A model generated the notes under the pieces. It was not told where the DNA came from, made no database searches, and worked only from the letters and a program-made list of their open reading frames with translations. From positions 99,408 through 163,407 of the forward strand of contig JBBHKE010001084.1 of the NCBI GenBank assembly GCA_037447655.1: a stretch of 64,000 nt of DNA. The letters are read 5' to 3'. Of the stretch, positions 21,800 to 32,411 are shown piece after piece; the stretch's first letter is position 1; every line of letters begins with the position of its first letter. A program made the position numbers and the translations under genes. Source of the DNA: Zygnema cylindricum (taxonomy: Eukaryota > Streptophyta > Zygnematophyceae > Zygnematales > Zygnemataceae).

Positions 21800-22686
21800 T
21801 AGTGTCGTGTATCGGTAAGCATTTACCAATAACCAATATGGACCTTTTTTCGGGTTCCCGGTAATCGATATATTGGTGCGATATATCGTTTTCGGTCTTA
21901 TCGCCGATAAGTAACCAATAATATTGGGTACTTATCGGCGATAACACCGATAAGAATAACTATCGGCGATAAATGTAATGGCCGTACAGATAAATGTACG
22001 GCTTGTACACTCAGCTGTATGTCTTATTCCTTGGACGCGCAGAAAGTAAAGTAGCCGCCATGACGTCTGTACGGTTTTGGTAGGGATCCAATACAAACGA
22101 TGTACCTTTCACATCCAAAGCCATGGCTTTGCCCCTTTATTCCTTGGGATCCACTGGACACCTGCCACGTGTGAATCTGTCAGCTTTTTAAGCATAAGCT
22201 GCCAAAAGAGCCATTCCGGGATGCCAACGCTCATGTTGGCCGTCCGCTCGTACTTTTTCATTCCAAGTCATCCGTTCGATTCCGGAGGCGCGCATAATAT
22301 TTTTTTGCGTCCATTGTACTTTGTGTCCGCCGTCCTTTTTCTGTTCCATGTTCACCAGTTTTTCTATAAAATGTCGTACGTCGCCGTAATTTTTTTTTGT
22401 TCAGTTAACCGGCCAACGTATTGTGTGCTGTATTGTCCGTAATAACTTTCAGTTAATAGTTACGGAACATAATCGTACACGTGGCATGACATGCTATATA
22501 ATGTAAAAAATATAATACTGTATTTAATAAGGTACTATAGTACCTGTACTATATATTTTTATAGTTATCGCCGATATGGAATTTGTTGGTATCGTACTGA
22601 TATATCGGTACCTTTGACCGTTCGATAACCGATAACTATCAGTATCGATGTTATCGCGATAAGTTTTTTATCGATACACAACACAA
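21800..22686. mobile_element. hAT-like element N2, copy 2, inserted in the microsatellite
   Basis: Ends TAGTGTCGTGTATCG (left) and CGATACACAACACAA (right) match the N2 termini. The flanks are ATATATAT on both sides, an 8-bp duplication that is uninformative in this repeat. Both ends carry N2-type GATATATCG blocks, but the middle (about 22030-22450) is unrelated, more GC-balanced sequence absent from copy 1. It may be captured DNA. Confidence 0.7.
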
Positions 22687-22776
22687 ATATATATATATAT
22701 ATATGTATATTTACATATATATATAGGTATATAGGTGTATATATAGGTGTATATATAGGTGTATATATATAGGTGG

Positions 22777-22813
<37 letters not shown>

Positions 22814-22815
22814 AA
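22687..22815. repeat. TA/GTATATAG microsatellite, right part
   Basis: Continuation of 21512-21799 after the N2 insertion. Confidence 0.9.
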
Positions 22816-22879
22816 AGATAGGGGAGAAGCTATATCGACGAAGGTGAATCTGCTATATGAACTAAAGTGTGCATTATAT

Positions 22880-23160
22880 TTGTCATGGATGGGAGAGGAT
22901 GGAAGAGGGAGAGAGAGGGGGAGAGAGGGGGAGAGAGGGAGAGGGAGATGGAGAGGGAAACAGAGAGGGAGAGGGAAACAGAGAGGGAGAGGGAAACGGA
23001 GAGGGAGATAGAAAGGGAGTGGGAGAGGGAAAGGAAACGGAAAAGTCGGGGAGAGCAATAGGGAGGGAGGGGGAGAGTGGGGGGAGCGAGAGGTGTATCG
23101 TTGAAGGGAGTGGGAGTGGGAGAGGGATAGGGAGGGAGAGGGAGGGAGAGGGAAAGGTAT
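22880..23160. repeat. GA-rich tract
   Basis: GGGAGAGAGG and GGGAAACAGAGA words. It abuts the truncated gag start of Copia A. A similar tract occurs on the far side of Copia A (35117-35232), suggesting the element landed in purine-rich DNA. Confidence 0.85.
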
Positions 23161-23637
23161 AGGAGTAGGATTATTGGACGCCATAATAAAAGATAGAGAG
23201 AGTCAAAACATTTGAATTGTGTGATCGAGATTGATAATTTCATTATGAAATGAGATCCTTTTATACAAAGTTACAAAATGCTAATTATTGTAGATAGTAC
23301 TGAACTACGCTACACAAAGTAGATTTGGGCGGCTACACAAAGACCAAATCTATTAGGCAAAGTTGACCGACAAAAAGAAAAGGAAAGAATAAGACCAAAA
23401 GTAAAATTATAAGACGGCACTTGAATAAGTGGAGTACGGTTTTGTTCACATAGGACAAATGAGACTAAAGTGGACGAGACCGCACTCGAATAAGTGGAGT
23501 ACGGTCTTTGTTCTCGTAGGACAAAAGACTAAGTTGACGAGACCGTACTTGAATAAGTGGAGTACGGTCTCGGTTGACATAAGACGAAATGAGACTAAGG
23601 TTGACGTACGGAAACTGATCGGAAATTACCCTTAACA
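23160..23637 (-). repeat. Copia A LTR plus leader and first gag codons (left side)
   Basis: On the minus strand the LTR begins TGTTAAGGGTAATTTCC at 23637, right after a polypurine tract, and ends near 23218. It is about 420 bp long and pairs with 34697-35116. It contains three about 65-bp tandem units (AATAAGTGGAGTACGG) and TATAAAAGG. Oddly, homology continues past the LTR into the leader and first 8 gag codons (ATG at 23184, MASNNPTP), where a normal 3' LTR should meet host DNA. This indicates a second element joined head to tail and truncated by the GA tract. Confidence 0.8.
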
Positions 23638-23647
23638 CCCCCCCTCA
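23638..23647 (-). other. polypurine tract of Copia A
   Basis: On the minus strand this reads ATTGAGGGGGGG directly before the LTR's TGTTAAGGG. It is the plus-strand primer site for reverse transcription. Confidence 0.75.
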
Positions 23648-23689
23648 ATCTAAAACTACAAAGGAGTAATTTAGATGAAAAATAAAGGG

Positions 23690-25213
23690 TAATTGGAAGA
23701 ATTAGGAGGAAGGTGGAGGACGAAGGCCGGAGGAGAAACGATGCTGCTCAAAATGGGGGCGATGAAGAGCTTTGGTGAGAAAGTCAACAACTTGATCCGC
23801 AGATTTCACATAGAGAAATTGAAGGGTTCCATCCTCGACACGCTCCCGAGAATAGTGATATTGGATGTCGATGTGCTTGGTGCGCTTGTGGTGAACTGGA
23901 TTCTTGATCAAAGCAAGGGCACCTTAAGAGTCGGAGTAGATGGGAGTGGGTCCGGGTGGAGGAAAACCAAGATTGGTGAGAAGGGTTCGAAGCCAAACAA
24001 CTTCCTTAGCAGCATGGCAGGCAGCCATGTATTCGGCCTAAGTACTGGAGCAAGCTGTTGTGGGTTGTTTCCTCCAAGACCAAGAGATAAGCCCATTCCC
24101 CAAGAAAAAACACGAGCCAGTAGTAGAACGGCGGGAAAGCTCATCTTGCGCCCAATCAGAGTCAACAAAGCCGATGAGGGCATTATAACCAGAGGAGGAG
24201 TAAGTGAGGTAGAAGGATTTAGTGCCTTGCAGATACCTAAAGACTCGTTTAGCAGCCGCAAGATGATCTGGAGAAGGCCTCTGAAGAAATTGACTAAGTT
24301 TTGTAACTGTTGTAGCAATATCTGGCCGAGTGGCTTGCATGACATAGATAAGAGCGCCCACCATAGAGCGGTAAGTGGCATGGAGCGGAGGAGAGAGGAG
24401 GGTGTCGGTGGAGGGGACAAGAGGAGTATTGGCATCCAAAGGGGTGGAGATAGAAAAGCAATCGGCCATACTAAAACGGTCAAGGAGATCAGAGACAAAG
24501 GTTTCCTGGGAGAGGCAAAGTGTCTTAGTCAAGCGATTACGGAGGACTTTGATTCCAAGGTAGTATGTGAGTTCACCGAGGTCACTCATGTCAAAATGAC
24601 GTTGAAGAAGGAGTTTAACGCTGGAAATTTCAGAAATAGACGGACCAACAAGGATGAGGTCATCAACAAAAATAGCAACGATAATTAAAGAAGCACCGGA
24701 GCCACCAGAATAGATGCTAAAGTTAGCGTCAATGCGAGTGAAACCTTCTTTCTTCATAGTGGCATCGATAGTATGGTTCCAAACACGAGGAGATTGTTTC
24801 AAACCGTATATTGTTTTGATGAGGTGACAGACTAGGTGTTCAGAGCCAGGGGACACATACCCTTTGGGTTGCTGCATATAAATATTTTCTGAGAGGACAC
24901 TGTTCAAAAAGGCATTTTTAACGTCCATTTGATGAATATGGAAATCATGTTCAGCAGCTAATGCAAGGAGAGCGCGAATCGACGTGAGACGAGCAACTAG
25001 AGCATAAGTTTCAGTGAAATCTATACCTTCAATTTGAGAGAATCCCTTGGCTACCAATCGGGCTTTGTATTTGTCGACGGAACCGTCCGCTTTTTGTTTA
25101 ACGCGAAAAACCCACTTTGAACCGATGGCTTTGCGACCTGAACGAAGAGGAAGAAGATTCCAAGTGTTGTTTGATATGAGGGCGGAATACTCTGCGTCAA
25201 CTGCACTTTTCAA
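23690..25213 (-). pseudogene. Copia A reverse transcriptase and RNase H
   Basis: Ty1/copia pol, C-terminal part. From 25213 downward, residues 1-100 contain WKWVF-like GSKWVFRVKQ, YKARLVAKGFSQ and HQMDVKNAFLN. The RT catalytic box is FVDDLILVG at residues 182-189, with Phe for the usual Tyr. YGLKQSPRVW and ATRPDIA follow. RNase H begins at VDSDWAQDE, then is broken by TAG at 24038-24040 where Glu of the SSTEAEYM motif is expected, and by TAA at 23924-23926. The remainder (KNPVHHKRTKHIDIQYH, DFLTKAL) follows in frame. It would copy element RNA to DNA in virus-like particles but is inactive here. Confidence 0.9.
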
Positions 25214-25230
25214 AGATGAGAGTCAGGGCG

Positions 25231-26590
25231 TTAGAGAGCGGATTTGAGAGAAAGAGTAGTGGAGATGAGAGAGGCAGAAACACCAGTTGAATAAGCGCAA
25301 GCAAGAGATGCATGACCCATGGTCTCAATGAGGCGAGACGGAGGACCACGAGATCTGGTCGGGTATCGACGAGATGTATCAGGGGAGACATCTGTGGTGG
25401 ATACAAGAGGGTGGGGATCTGAAAGGAGGGGAGGGGGAGGGAGTATAGTGGACCGAAGAGAGGAAAAGAGAGGATCATCGTCATGGGTAAGTTGAGAGGA
25501 CCGAGATGGGGAGGGAGAGGGATCATTTGAGATGATGGGGTCATTGATAATAGGGGTAGGATGAAAATAGGGGAGTGGAGGTGGAGAAAGTGCGGGAACT
25601 GAGAGAGAAATAAAGTTGGGTGGGGATTGGATGGGGGTTGGGAAATCACAAAGAGAGGGATAAGAGGAGAGATCGACATGAGAGGATGGAAGGGGAGGAC
25701 GGGAGAGAGATTGGAGAAGGGGGGATTCGTTAAAAGCAACGTCACGTGTGGTGATCACACGACAACGCGAAGGGCACCAAATGCGATAGGCTTTTGAGTT
25801 AGGGGCATACCCTACAAACGTTCCACGAAACGCGCGAGCACCCCATTTCCCGGTAGAATGGGTGAGGTCTTTATACCGCGCTTTGCAACCGAAGGTACGA
25901 AGGTGGCCGACATCGGGTTTTATAGAGGACCATGCTTCCATGGGGGTAATGTTAGGCCTAGCACTTGACGGACACAAGTTACGAAGATAGTTAGCGCAAA
26001 TGGTTGCCTCAGCCCAAAAAGAAAAAGGCAAATTTACAAAATACAACATAGATCGAGCCATTTCCGCTAAAGTACGATTGTACCTTTCGACAACGCCGTT
26101 CTGCTGAGGAGTGTATGGTGCACTCAACTGGTGCAAGATGCCTTGATGAGCGAGGAAGGAGGAGAATTGGTGAGACATAAACTCGCCACCGTTGTCAATG
26201 CGTAAAGCCTTGATGCGCTTGTTGTGAAAATTTTATGCAAGCGCTTTAAATTCGTGAAAACGTGCAAAAACGTTAGATTTATGACAAATACTATACACAT
26301 GGGAAAAGCGGGTGGCGTGATCGATGAAAGAAATAAAGTACAAGGAGTCGCCAAAACTGTGTATGCGCATGGGACCTCATATGTCGGCGTGAATGAGAGG
26401 AAGTGTTTCCGTGATAATGGTAGTACTGATAAGGAAAGATTGACGAGGCATTTTGCCTTGAATGCACCCATGACAAAAATCCACTTTTTTGTTAGAAAAA
26501 GAGTTGATTCCGGTTACAAGTTTTGGCAAAGAAGTTAAACTAGCGATATTTAAATGCCCATAGCGTAAATGCCAAAGGGAAAAATTGTCT
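25231..26590 (-). pseudogene. Copia A integrase
   Basis: On the minus strand the core shows HADIWGP, then a second catalytic Asp in the block ending GGEF at about 26180, and the Glu in TPQQNGVVERYNRT. An in-frame TAA at 26232-26234 interrupts the core between the first and second catalytic acidic residues. Downstream come FWAEA and GYAPNSKAYR, then a Pro/Ser-rich linker ending in YPTRSRG. The last stop at about 25231 separates it from RT by a frame change. The integrase would insert element DNA into chromosomes. Confidence 0.88.
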
Positions 26591-26592
26591 GC

Positions 26593-27020
26593 TCAAGCAT
26601 TTAAAGCAAAAGGGACGCTAACACTTGATGCAAAAAGATTTTTAGGATTGTAGGATTGTAAAAAGTACATAGAGTCTTTTGCTATTCCAAGACCTGCGCT
26701 AATGTTGTCCTTTTTGCTTAAAAATTGAACGATATCTTCATCAAACTCAGCTTTAACATCGTCATTCATAGCGACTCGAACAGAAAATAAATTCCGAGCT
26801 AAGCCAAGGACTAGAAGGACATTCTCAATGTGGATTGAGGAATTTGGAACGCGGACGTGGCTAGAGTGAGTGGCCAATAGTATGCGGTCGTCCCCTAAAC
26901 GAATTTTCATAGGGGAGAGTAAAAGAGTTAAATGTAAAAACCAATCAGATCGAGGAGAGAGGTGATGACTGGCACCACTATCGATGATCGAATCATTATG
27001 CGTGGCATGAGATAAAAGCG
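26593..27020 (-). pseudogene. Copia A protease segment, left flank of the Copia B insertion
   Basis: Encodes the region after the protease active site (IRLGDDRILLATHS, NSSIHIENVLLVLGLARNL), leading to the integrase start. Sequence 26787-27020 is homologous to 33295-33527 on the other side of Copia B, with about 11 differences in 234 bp. This flank is therefore a second version of the same region, not a direct continuation of the right flank. Confidence 0.85.
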
Positions 27021-27901
27021 TGTTGAAATAAGTAGTTTTTATTATATTTTCTAGGTCTAAATTTATTAGAAAACATGAAAAGAAAATGTAGGCAGCCTGC
27101 CTCTATATCTTCTCTCTCTCGCCCCCATACTTGTTGTAGTCACTGAAGGAGAGAGAGAGAGAGCAATGGAGCCATGGCTGCCTCAACTCCATAGGAAGGA
27201 CTAAAGGTGGCTTAAGCCACTCTCAACAAAAGGTTGAGTCCGGCAGGACTCGAACCCCGACCGGCAGAGCGCGGCGTATTCGTTAGCTCTAACCAGTCTG
27301 TCGTAGAAGTCCGTTAGGAGATATAGGGTTTCATTACCATTTAAACTATTGTAATGTACTATATTCATTTAACTGAAACTCTTAACGCCACGCATAGATA
27401 CAGTTCTACAAAATACGAAGTACTGTATTTGTTTGAAATGGATATCGCGCATTTTGTTTCGACATTGAAATAAATATTGCGCAAGTATTTATTACGGCCG
27501 AGATTGAATTTCGCGTCAAATCTAACGGCGCACATCATCGCCGAAATCCCGGAATGGTCATTTTGGCATTTAGTGACGTGGCATCACCTAGCGCCACGTG
27601 GGAAGACATCATTCGGTCGCGGGAATTCCGAGGAACGTACGGACGAGTGGAAAGTGGACACGCGTCCACTTAATGGCCTTGTCGTACAGAGGCCGTACAG
27701 AAAGTACATCGGCAGTAGTACTTTCTAGTACTATACAGTTTTGTGATTGGTTCGTACAGGCAGTAGATAGGAGCTGTGAGAGGGAATTAGGAAAAACTAG
27801 GACTTAGGAAAATTTAGGTAGATAGTCCTCTCTCTCTGAGAGTTTGTATAAAAATTGGCATCTTTGCCACCCTATAACTTATCGGCTGGCTGGCCGTTTT
27901 C
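27021..27901 (+). repeat. Copia B 5' LTR
   Basis: About 881 bp. It contains the antisense tRNA-like block (27232-27305), the palindrome GTGGCTTAAGCCAC (27207-27220), CT/GA microsatellite patches, a G-box-like CCACGTGG near 27594 and TATAAAAATTGG near 27847 as a possible promoter TATA box. Confidence 0.93.
27228..27305 (-). ncRNA. antisense tRNA-like segment in the Copia B 5' LTR
   Basis: On the minus strand: a D-arm-like GGTTAGAGC (27294-27286), then a perfect Pol III B-box GGTTCGAGTCC (27256-27246), then a TTTT run (27231-27228) typical of Pol III termination. The T-stem and acceptor stems do not pair fully, so this is tRNA-derived rather than a working tRNA. Whether it is transcribed is unknown. 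Confidence 0.5.
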
Positions 27902-28049
27902 GGTGATTCTTTTTGCTACGGAGTCAGGGGAGTCCAGGCTGCATAGGGGTGCAGTCAAATTGTCAGTTTGCCTTCTAGGGCAGAAGTGGTCGTGGCTTAA
28001 AGTGGGTTAGTTAAACACTATCTAGAGGCTTCCTGTATTCTGTAGTCCA

Positions 28050-29170
28050 ATGGAGGACACAAAATTGCAGGTTATGGGCCCACCCTCTAGGGTGCCCACC
28101 TTCAATGGATCTGGGTTCATCTATTGGGAAGCCATGATGATGCGAGCTTTGTGTGAAAAACGATACTGGGGTATCGTCAGTGGACAAGTGAAACGTCCAC
28201 CTTCGGGAACTCCACCAGGATTTGGGGGAGTAAGGTTTTCTGCAACAACGGCTGCCTCAGCGGAGGAGGCAGATGATGGGGACAGAGTGTGTCCGAAAAG
28301 GAAAAAGGGAAGGAGACACCACTCACTCCTATTGCCACAATATCGGGAGCGGCGACCGTGAAGACCGTGGAGAACGATACTCAAATGTGGGAGTATGTAA
28401 ACATGGCTGCCAAGAACTTCATTCTGAGGCACCTCACTCAAGGTTTGGCCACTCCTCATCTTCACATTTACAAGGCGGAGGAGTTGTGGGAGAGTTTAGT
28501 GGAGATTTATAGAGCTGGAACTATTCAGGAGCTCCACTTGGCTGAGCAAAAGCTATTGAGTTACACTTACAAAGGAGGAAAGATGTTAGATTACTGTAAT
28601 GATCTTTCTTGTTTGTATATGGAAATGGAAAGTGCCGGGTGGACAGGTACAATGAAAATGAAAGTTAACACCGTCATCATGAAATTACCAGATGAGTTCG
28701 AAAACATAGTGTACCGAGTACAGGGAATGCCTGATAGTTCATGGAAATGGAACACAGTAGTCAGATTGATATTTGTGCAAGAAAACAAAATGGAGATTAG
28801 GAGAGGAGGAAAGAGCATTCAAGCTCTAGCAGCAGGAGGGGACCGATGGGGGAAGGACCCGAAGAAACATTATAGAAGGGAAAGAGATCATTCTGGGGGA
28901 CAGAGGCCCCCAAAGGGTCTTTGTCATTATTGCAAAAAGCCGGGACACTTTATTGCAGATTGTGTCAAGCTATCAGAGCTGAGGCTCCAAGAGAACTGTG
29001 GAGGAGGTTCTTCCGGAGGGAAAAAAAATGCACTTGTGGTTACAAAAGTGTCAGGAGAAACCGAGGATGAGTCATCTGAGGAGGATGGGGAGCTTCTTCT
29101 TGACGAGAATCTCGAGGAGAACGAGTTCCTCGGAGGCAAAAGTGTGCCCTTGAAGCAATTCGGGAAGCTC
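28050..29170 (+). pseudogene. Copia B gag
   Basis: Starts METDK-like at 28050 (MEDTKLQVMGPPSRVP) with the copia gag opening FNGSGFIYWEAMM. A frameshift near 28290-28360 moves the rest into another frame (WEYVNMAAKNFILRHLTQGL, EELWESLVEIYR). A CCHC zinc knuckle CHYCKKPGHFIADC lies at about 28922-28965 and an acidic tail (EDESSEEDGE) follows. Gag would form the particle and bind element RNA. A second frame change before 29182 separates gag from protease. Confidence 0.88.
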
Positions 29171-29184
29171 CACAGGAAGGATGA

Positions 29185-30670
29185 ATCATCGACTCAGGTG
29201 CATCCATGCATATGTGTCGTGATAAAGAACTCTTCACTAAGCTAAGAAAGATTCCTACTGTAGAGATAGAGTATGGGGATGGGAGAGTGGTTACTACAGA
29301 TCTAGTGGGATCAGTAGATCTGAAAGTCTTAGTGGAGGGTAAGACTTCTATACTTACATTCTCAGATGTACTTTACATTCCTCAGCTGAGTAAAAATCTT
29401 GTCTCTACGTCTGTGTTAGATGACAAAGAGTTTGATACTTTCACCAGAAAGGGAGTCTTTACAGCTAAGTATGGGAATGAAGTTTACTTCACAGTAGATA
29501 AGGGTAGCCAAGGAATGTTTAGGCTTAACCTGAGTAATGAAAAGAAGAATGCTTATTATGTTGGTGTTCCTAAGGTGATGATTTGGCATAAGCGGTTGGG
29601 GCATGTGCATTTTGATAGGTTGAAGGGAAATGAAAAAGCTTGGGGTAGTAGATGGCATTCAGTTTGAGGATAATGAAATGATGGATGATTGTAGTGGTTG
29701 TGCTCAAGGTAAGGCTCACAGACTTCCCTTTCCTAAAGCCGCCACATATAGAGGAGAGAAAGTGTTAGATTTGGTCCACACAGATATTTGGGGACCTGCA
29801 AAAGTACCTTCGGTTGGAGGAAAGAGGTTTATGATGACAATAACTGATGAGTGGTCTAGATACTCTAGAGTCTACTTTCTGAAAACAAAGTCTGAAGCAT
29901 CAACTTACTTCAAAGAATATAAAGCTTGGAGTGAGAAGGTGCATGAAACCCCTATTAAGAGGATAAGGAGTGATAATGGGGGGGAATATACCACTAACGA
30001 GTTTGAGGAATATCTGAGAGATGAGGGAGTGCATTACCACAAAACTGTACCATATAACCCGGAAAAAAATGGGGTAGCTGAGAGGTTGAATCGAACACTA
30101 GGAGATAGTGTGCGCAGTATGTTGGCAGACAAGAAAATAGGAAAGAGATTTTGGGCAGAAGCAATGAACTGTGCCAACTACATTAAGAACAGTGTCCTTA
30201 CCTCAGCTGTAAAGGGAATGACACCTTATGAGAGATGGGTTGGAAGGAAACCAGATATCTCACACCTTAAAGTATTTGGTAGCCAAGTTTACAGTCTTGA
30301 CACGGATAGGAAAAACTGGAAACTAGATGCTAAGGGAAAACCTGGATACTTTGTGGGATATGATGAGGATGTTAAGGGATATAGAGTATATGACTTAGCA
30401 AAGAAAGATATCATTCTGGTCAAACACTTAGTTGTCATGGATGAAGGGAAGTCATTTGACCCCTTCAAATACACAAAGAAGATAAGGATCAGATTTGAGT
30501 CCGAAAGTGAGGAGAACTCGGTCCTTCCTGAAAAGAACATGAGTGAAACCGTGATTACAGATTCAGGGGAGATCGAAGATACAGGAGACTCACCGGAAAC
30601 CTCACATACTCCTATGGACTTCGAGGAGATAGAAGAAGCAGGACAAGATACCCTTTTTATGGACAGGTGA
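29185..30670 (+). pseudogene. Copia B protease and integrase
   Basis: The aspartic protease site IIDSGAS begins at 29185, directly after a TGA (29182) where Trp is usual. Then come the pre-integrase zinc module (WHKRLGHVHFDRLKG, CSGCAQGK) and the integrase core. Numbered from 29630 the catalytic triad is Asp52 (HTDIWGP), Asp115 (RSDNGGEY) and Glu151 (NGVAERLNR), the D,D-35-E spacing of copia integrases. The frame changes near 29640. The frame ends at TGA 30668-30670, just before the conserved linker to RT (RNPRLPSIPASEFEGG). Confidence 0.9.
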
Positions 30671-30682
30671 GCCGATGAGACA

Positions 30683-32398
30683 GTGAGAAGAAATCCAAGA
30701 CTTCCATCCATTCCAGCTTCAGAGTTTGAGGGAGGAAAGAGGAGCAGCAAAAGGATACAGGAAAAACAAGCTGCCCATAAGGTAACTAAGCTATCTCACC
30801 CAGATGAGCCTCAGTCTTACTTAGAGGCAGTGAATAGTCCAGAGAAAGAAAGATGGATTAGAGCCATAAATGATGAGATGGCTTCTATCATGGAAGCAAA
30901 TACTTGGGAACTAGCGGATTGCCCTCCAGACAGAAAACCTATTGGATGTAAATGGGTATTTAAACTAAATCTGAACCCAGATAATACAATTGAGAGGTAT
31001 AAGGCTCGATTGGTAGCGAAGGGGTTCACCCAAAAAGAGGGGATTGACTATGAGGAGACCTTTGCTCCAGTTGTTCGATTCCCATCGGTAAGGATTCTCC
31101 TCAGTCTGGCCGCAGCGGAAGACATGGAAATACACTAGATGGACATTAAGACTGCTTTTCTTAATGGTGAGTTAGAGGAAGAAATTTTTATGAGGCAACC
31201 CGAGGGGTTTGTGGAAGAAGGAGAAGAGAGCAAAGTCTGCAGGCTCATAAAGTCCTTATATAGACTGAAACAGGCTCCCCGACAGTGGAATAAGAAACTA
31301 GATGAGTTTCTCACCGATCTGGGATACATCCGGATCAGCTCTGATCATTCTATCTATATGTTTGAAGATGAGAATGGTGTCATTTTTATTGCAATTTATG
31401 TGGATGATCTGCTTGTGTTAAGTAAGTCTTTGGAGAATATCAATAGGCTAAAAAAAGATCTTAGGGGCAGATTTGATATGAAGGATTTAGGGGAGGCAAA
31501 ATATATTTTGGGGATCCAAATGGAGAGAGATAGGGGGAAGAAGATTATCAGACTTACTCAAAAAGTAGCAATAGGTAATATGCTTGAGAAATTCCAGATG
31601 GAAAATGCTAACAGTTGTACCACTCCCATGGACTTGAAAAAAGTAACTGATGGGAGTATAGAAGGAGGAGTGATGATCTTAGACGATCAGATGAGTCAAA
31701 AGGAGAGAGAGTTCATGAAGTCTATCCCTTATAGACAGGTTGTAGGAAGCTTAATCTATTTTATGAATTGTACCAGGCCGGACATAGCGGCAGCAGTTGG
31801 TGTACTCAGTAGGAGTCTTAATGATCCTAGGAAGAGGGATTGGGAGGCAGCGAAGAGAGTCATGAGATATCTGGTGGGAACTAGAGAGTTATGGTTGCAT
31901 TTGGGAGGGGAGCACACTGACATCACTACTTGGAGTGATGCCAGTTATGGGGACGCACCTATGAGACGATGCACTTCTAGGTATGTGTTGTATGTTGGGG
32001 AAGGTGTTTGCTGTTGGAGCAGTAAGCAACAAAAGGTGGTTGCTCAGTCCACTATGGAGGCTGAGTACATGGCCTCTTGTTCTGCTGTGAAAGAGTTGAT
32101 GTGGGTCAAGTCCTTACTGCAAGAACTGGGGTATATGAAAGAGGGAGTGCATGAAGTTTTTTGTGATAATCAAGCGGCCATAGCAATTGCAGCCAATCCA
32201 AAACATCATTTTAAGGCTTAACATATGGACATAAGATTAAGTTTTGTAAGAGAAAAAGTGGAGAATAAAATAGTGAATCTTGTATATAGATCTGATGAGG
32301 AAATGGTGGCTGACATGATGACCAAACCTGTGCCCTCTCCAAAGTTAAAATATTGTAGGGAAAAATGTGGCTTAAAAGAAAAATTAAAATTAGACTAG
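30683..32398 (+). pseudogene. Copia B reverse transcriptase and RNase H
   Basis: The RT N-part (CKWVFKLNLN, YKARLVAKGFTQKEGIDY) ends at a TAG (31136-31138) inside the IH-x-MDIKTAFLNG motif where Gln is normal. From 31139, RLKQAPRQW and the catalytic YVDD (residues 87-90) follow, then VGSLIYFMNCTRPDIA. RNase H follows (SDASYGD, STMEAEYMA, DNQAAI), with TAA at 32219-32221 and the true end at TAG 32396-32398 (after ADMMTKPVPSPKLKYC). Otherwise the frame is intact. Confidence 0.92.
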
Positions 32399-32411
32399 AA
32401 AATAAGGGGAG
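32399..32411 (+). other. polypurine tract of Copia B
   Basis: AAAATAAGGGGAG immediately before the 3' LTR's TGTTGAAATAAG. Confidence 0.7.

Noticed and set aside
23693-24688. 331-codon plus-strand frame
   Set aside because: It is the opposite-strand shadow of the Copia A RT/RNase H region, where clear conserved motifs read on the minus strand.
27228-27305. A functional tRNA gene
   Set aside because: The B-box and T-run are present but the acceptor and T stems do not pair and the anticodon arm is not convincing. Kept only as tRNA-like.
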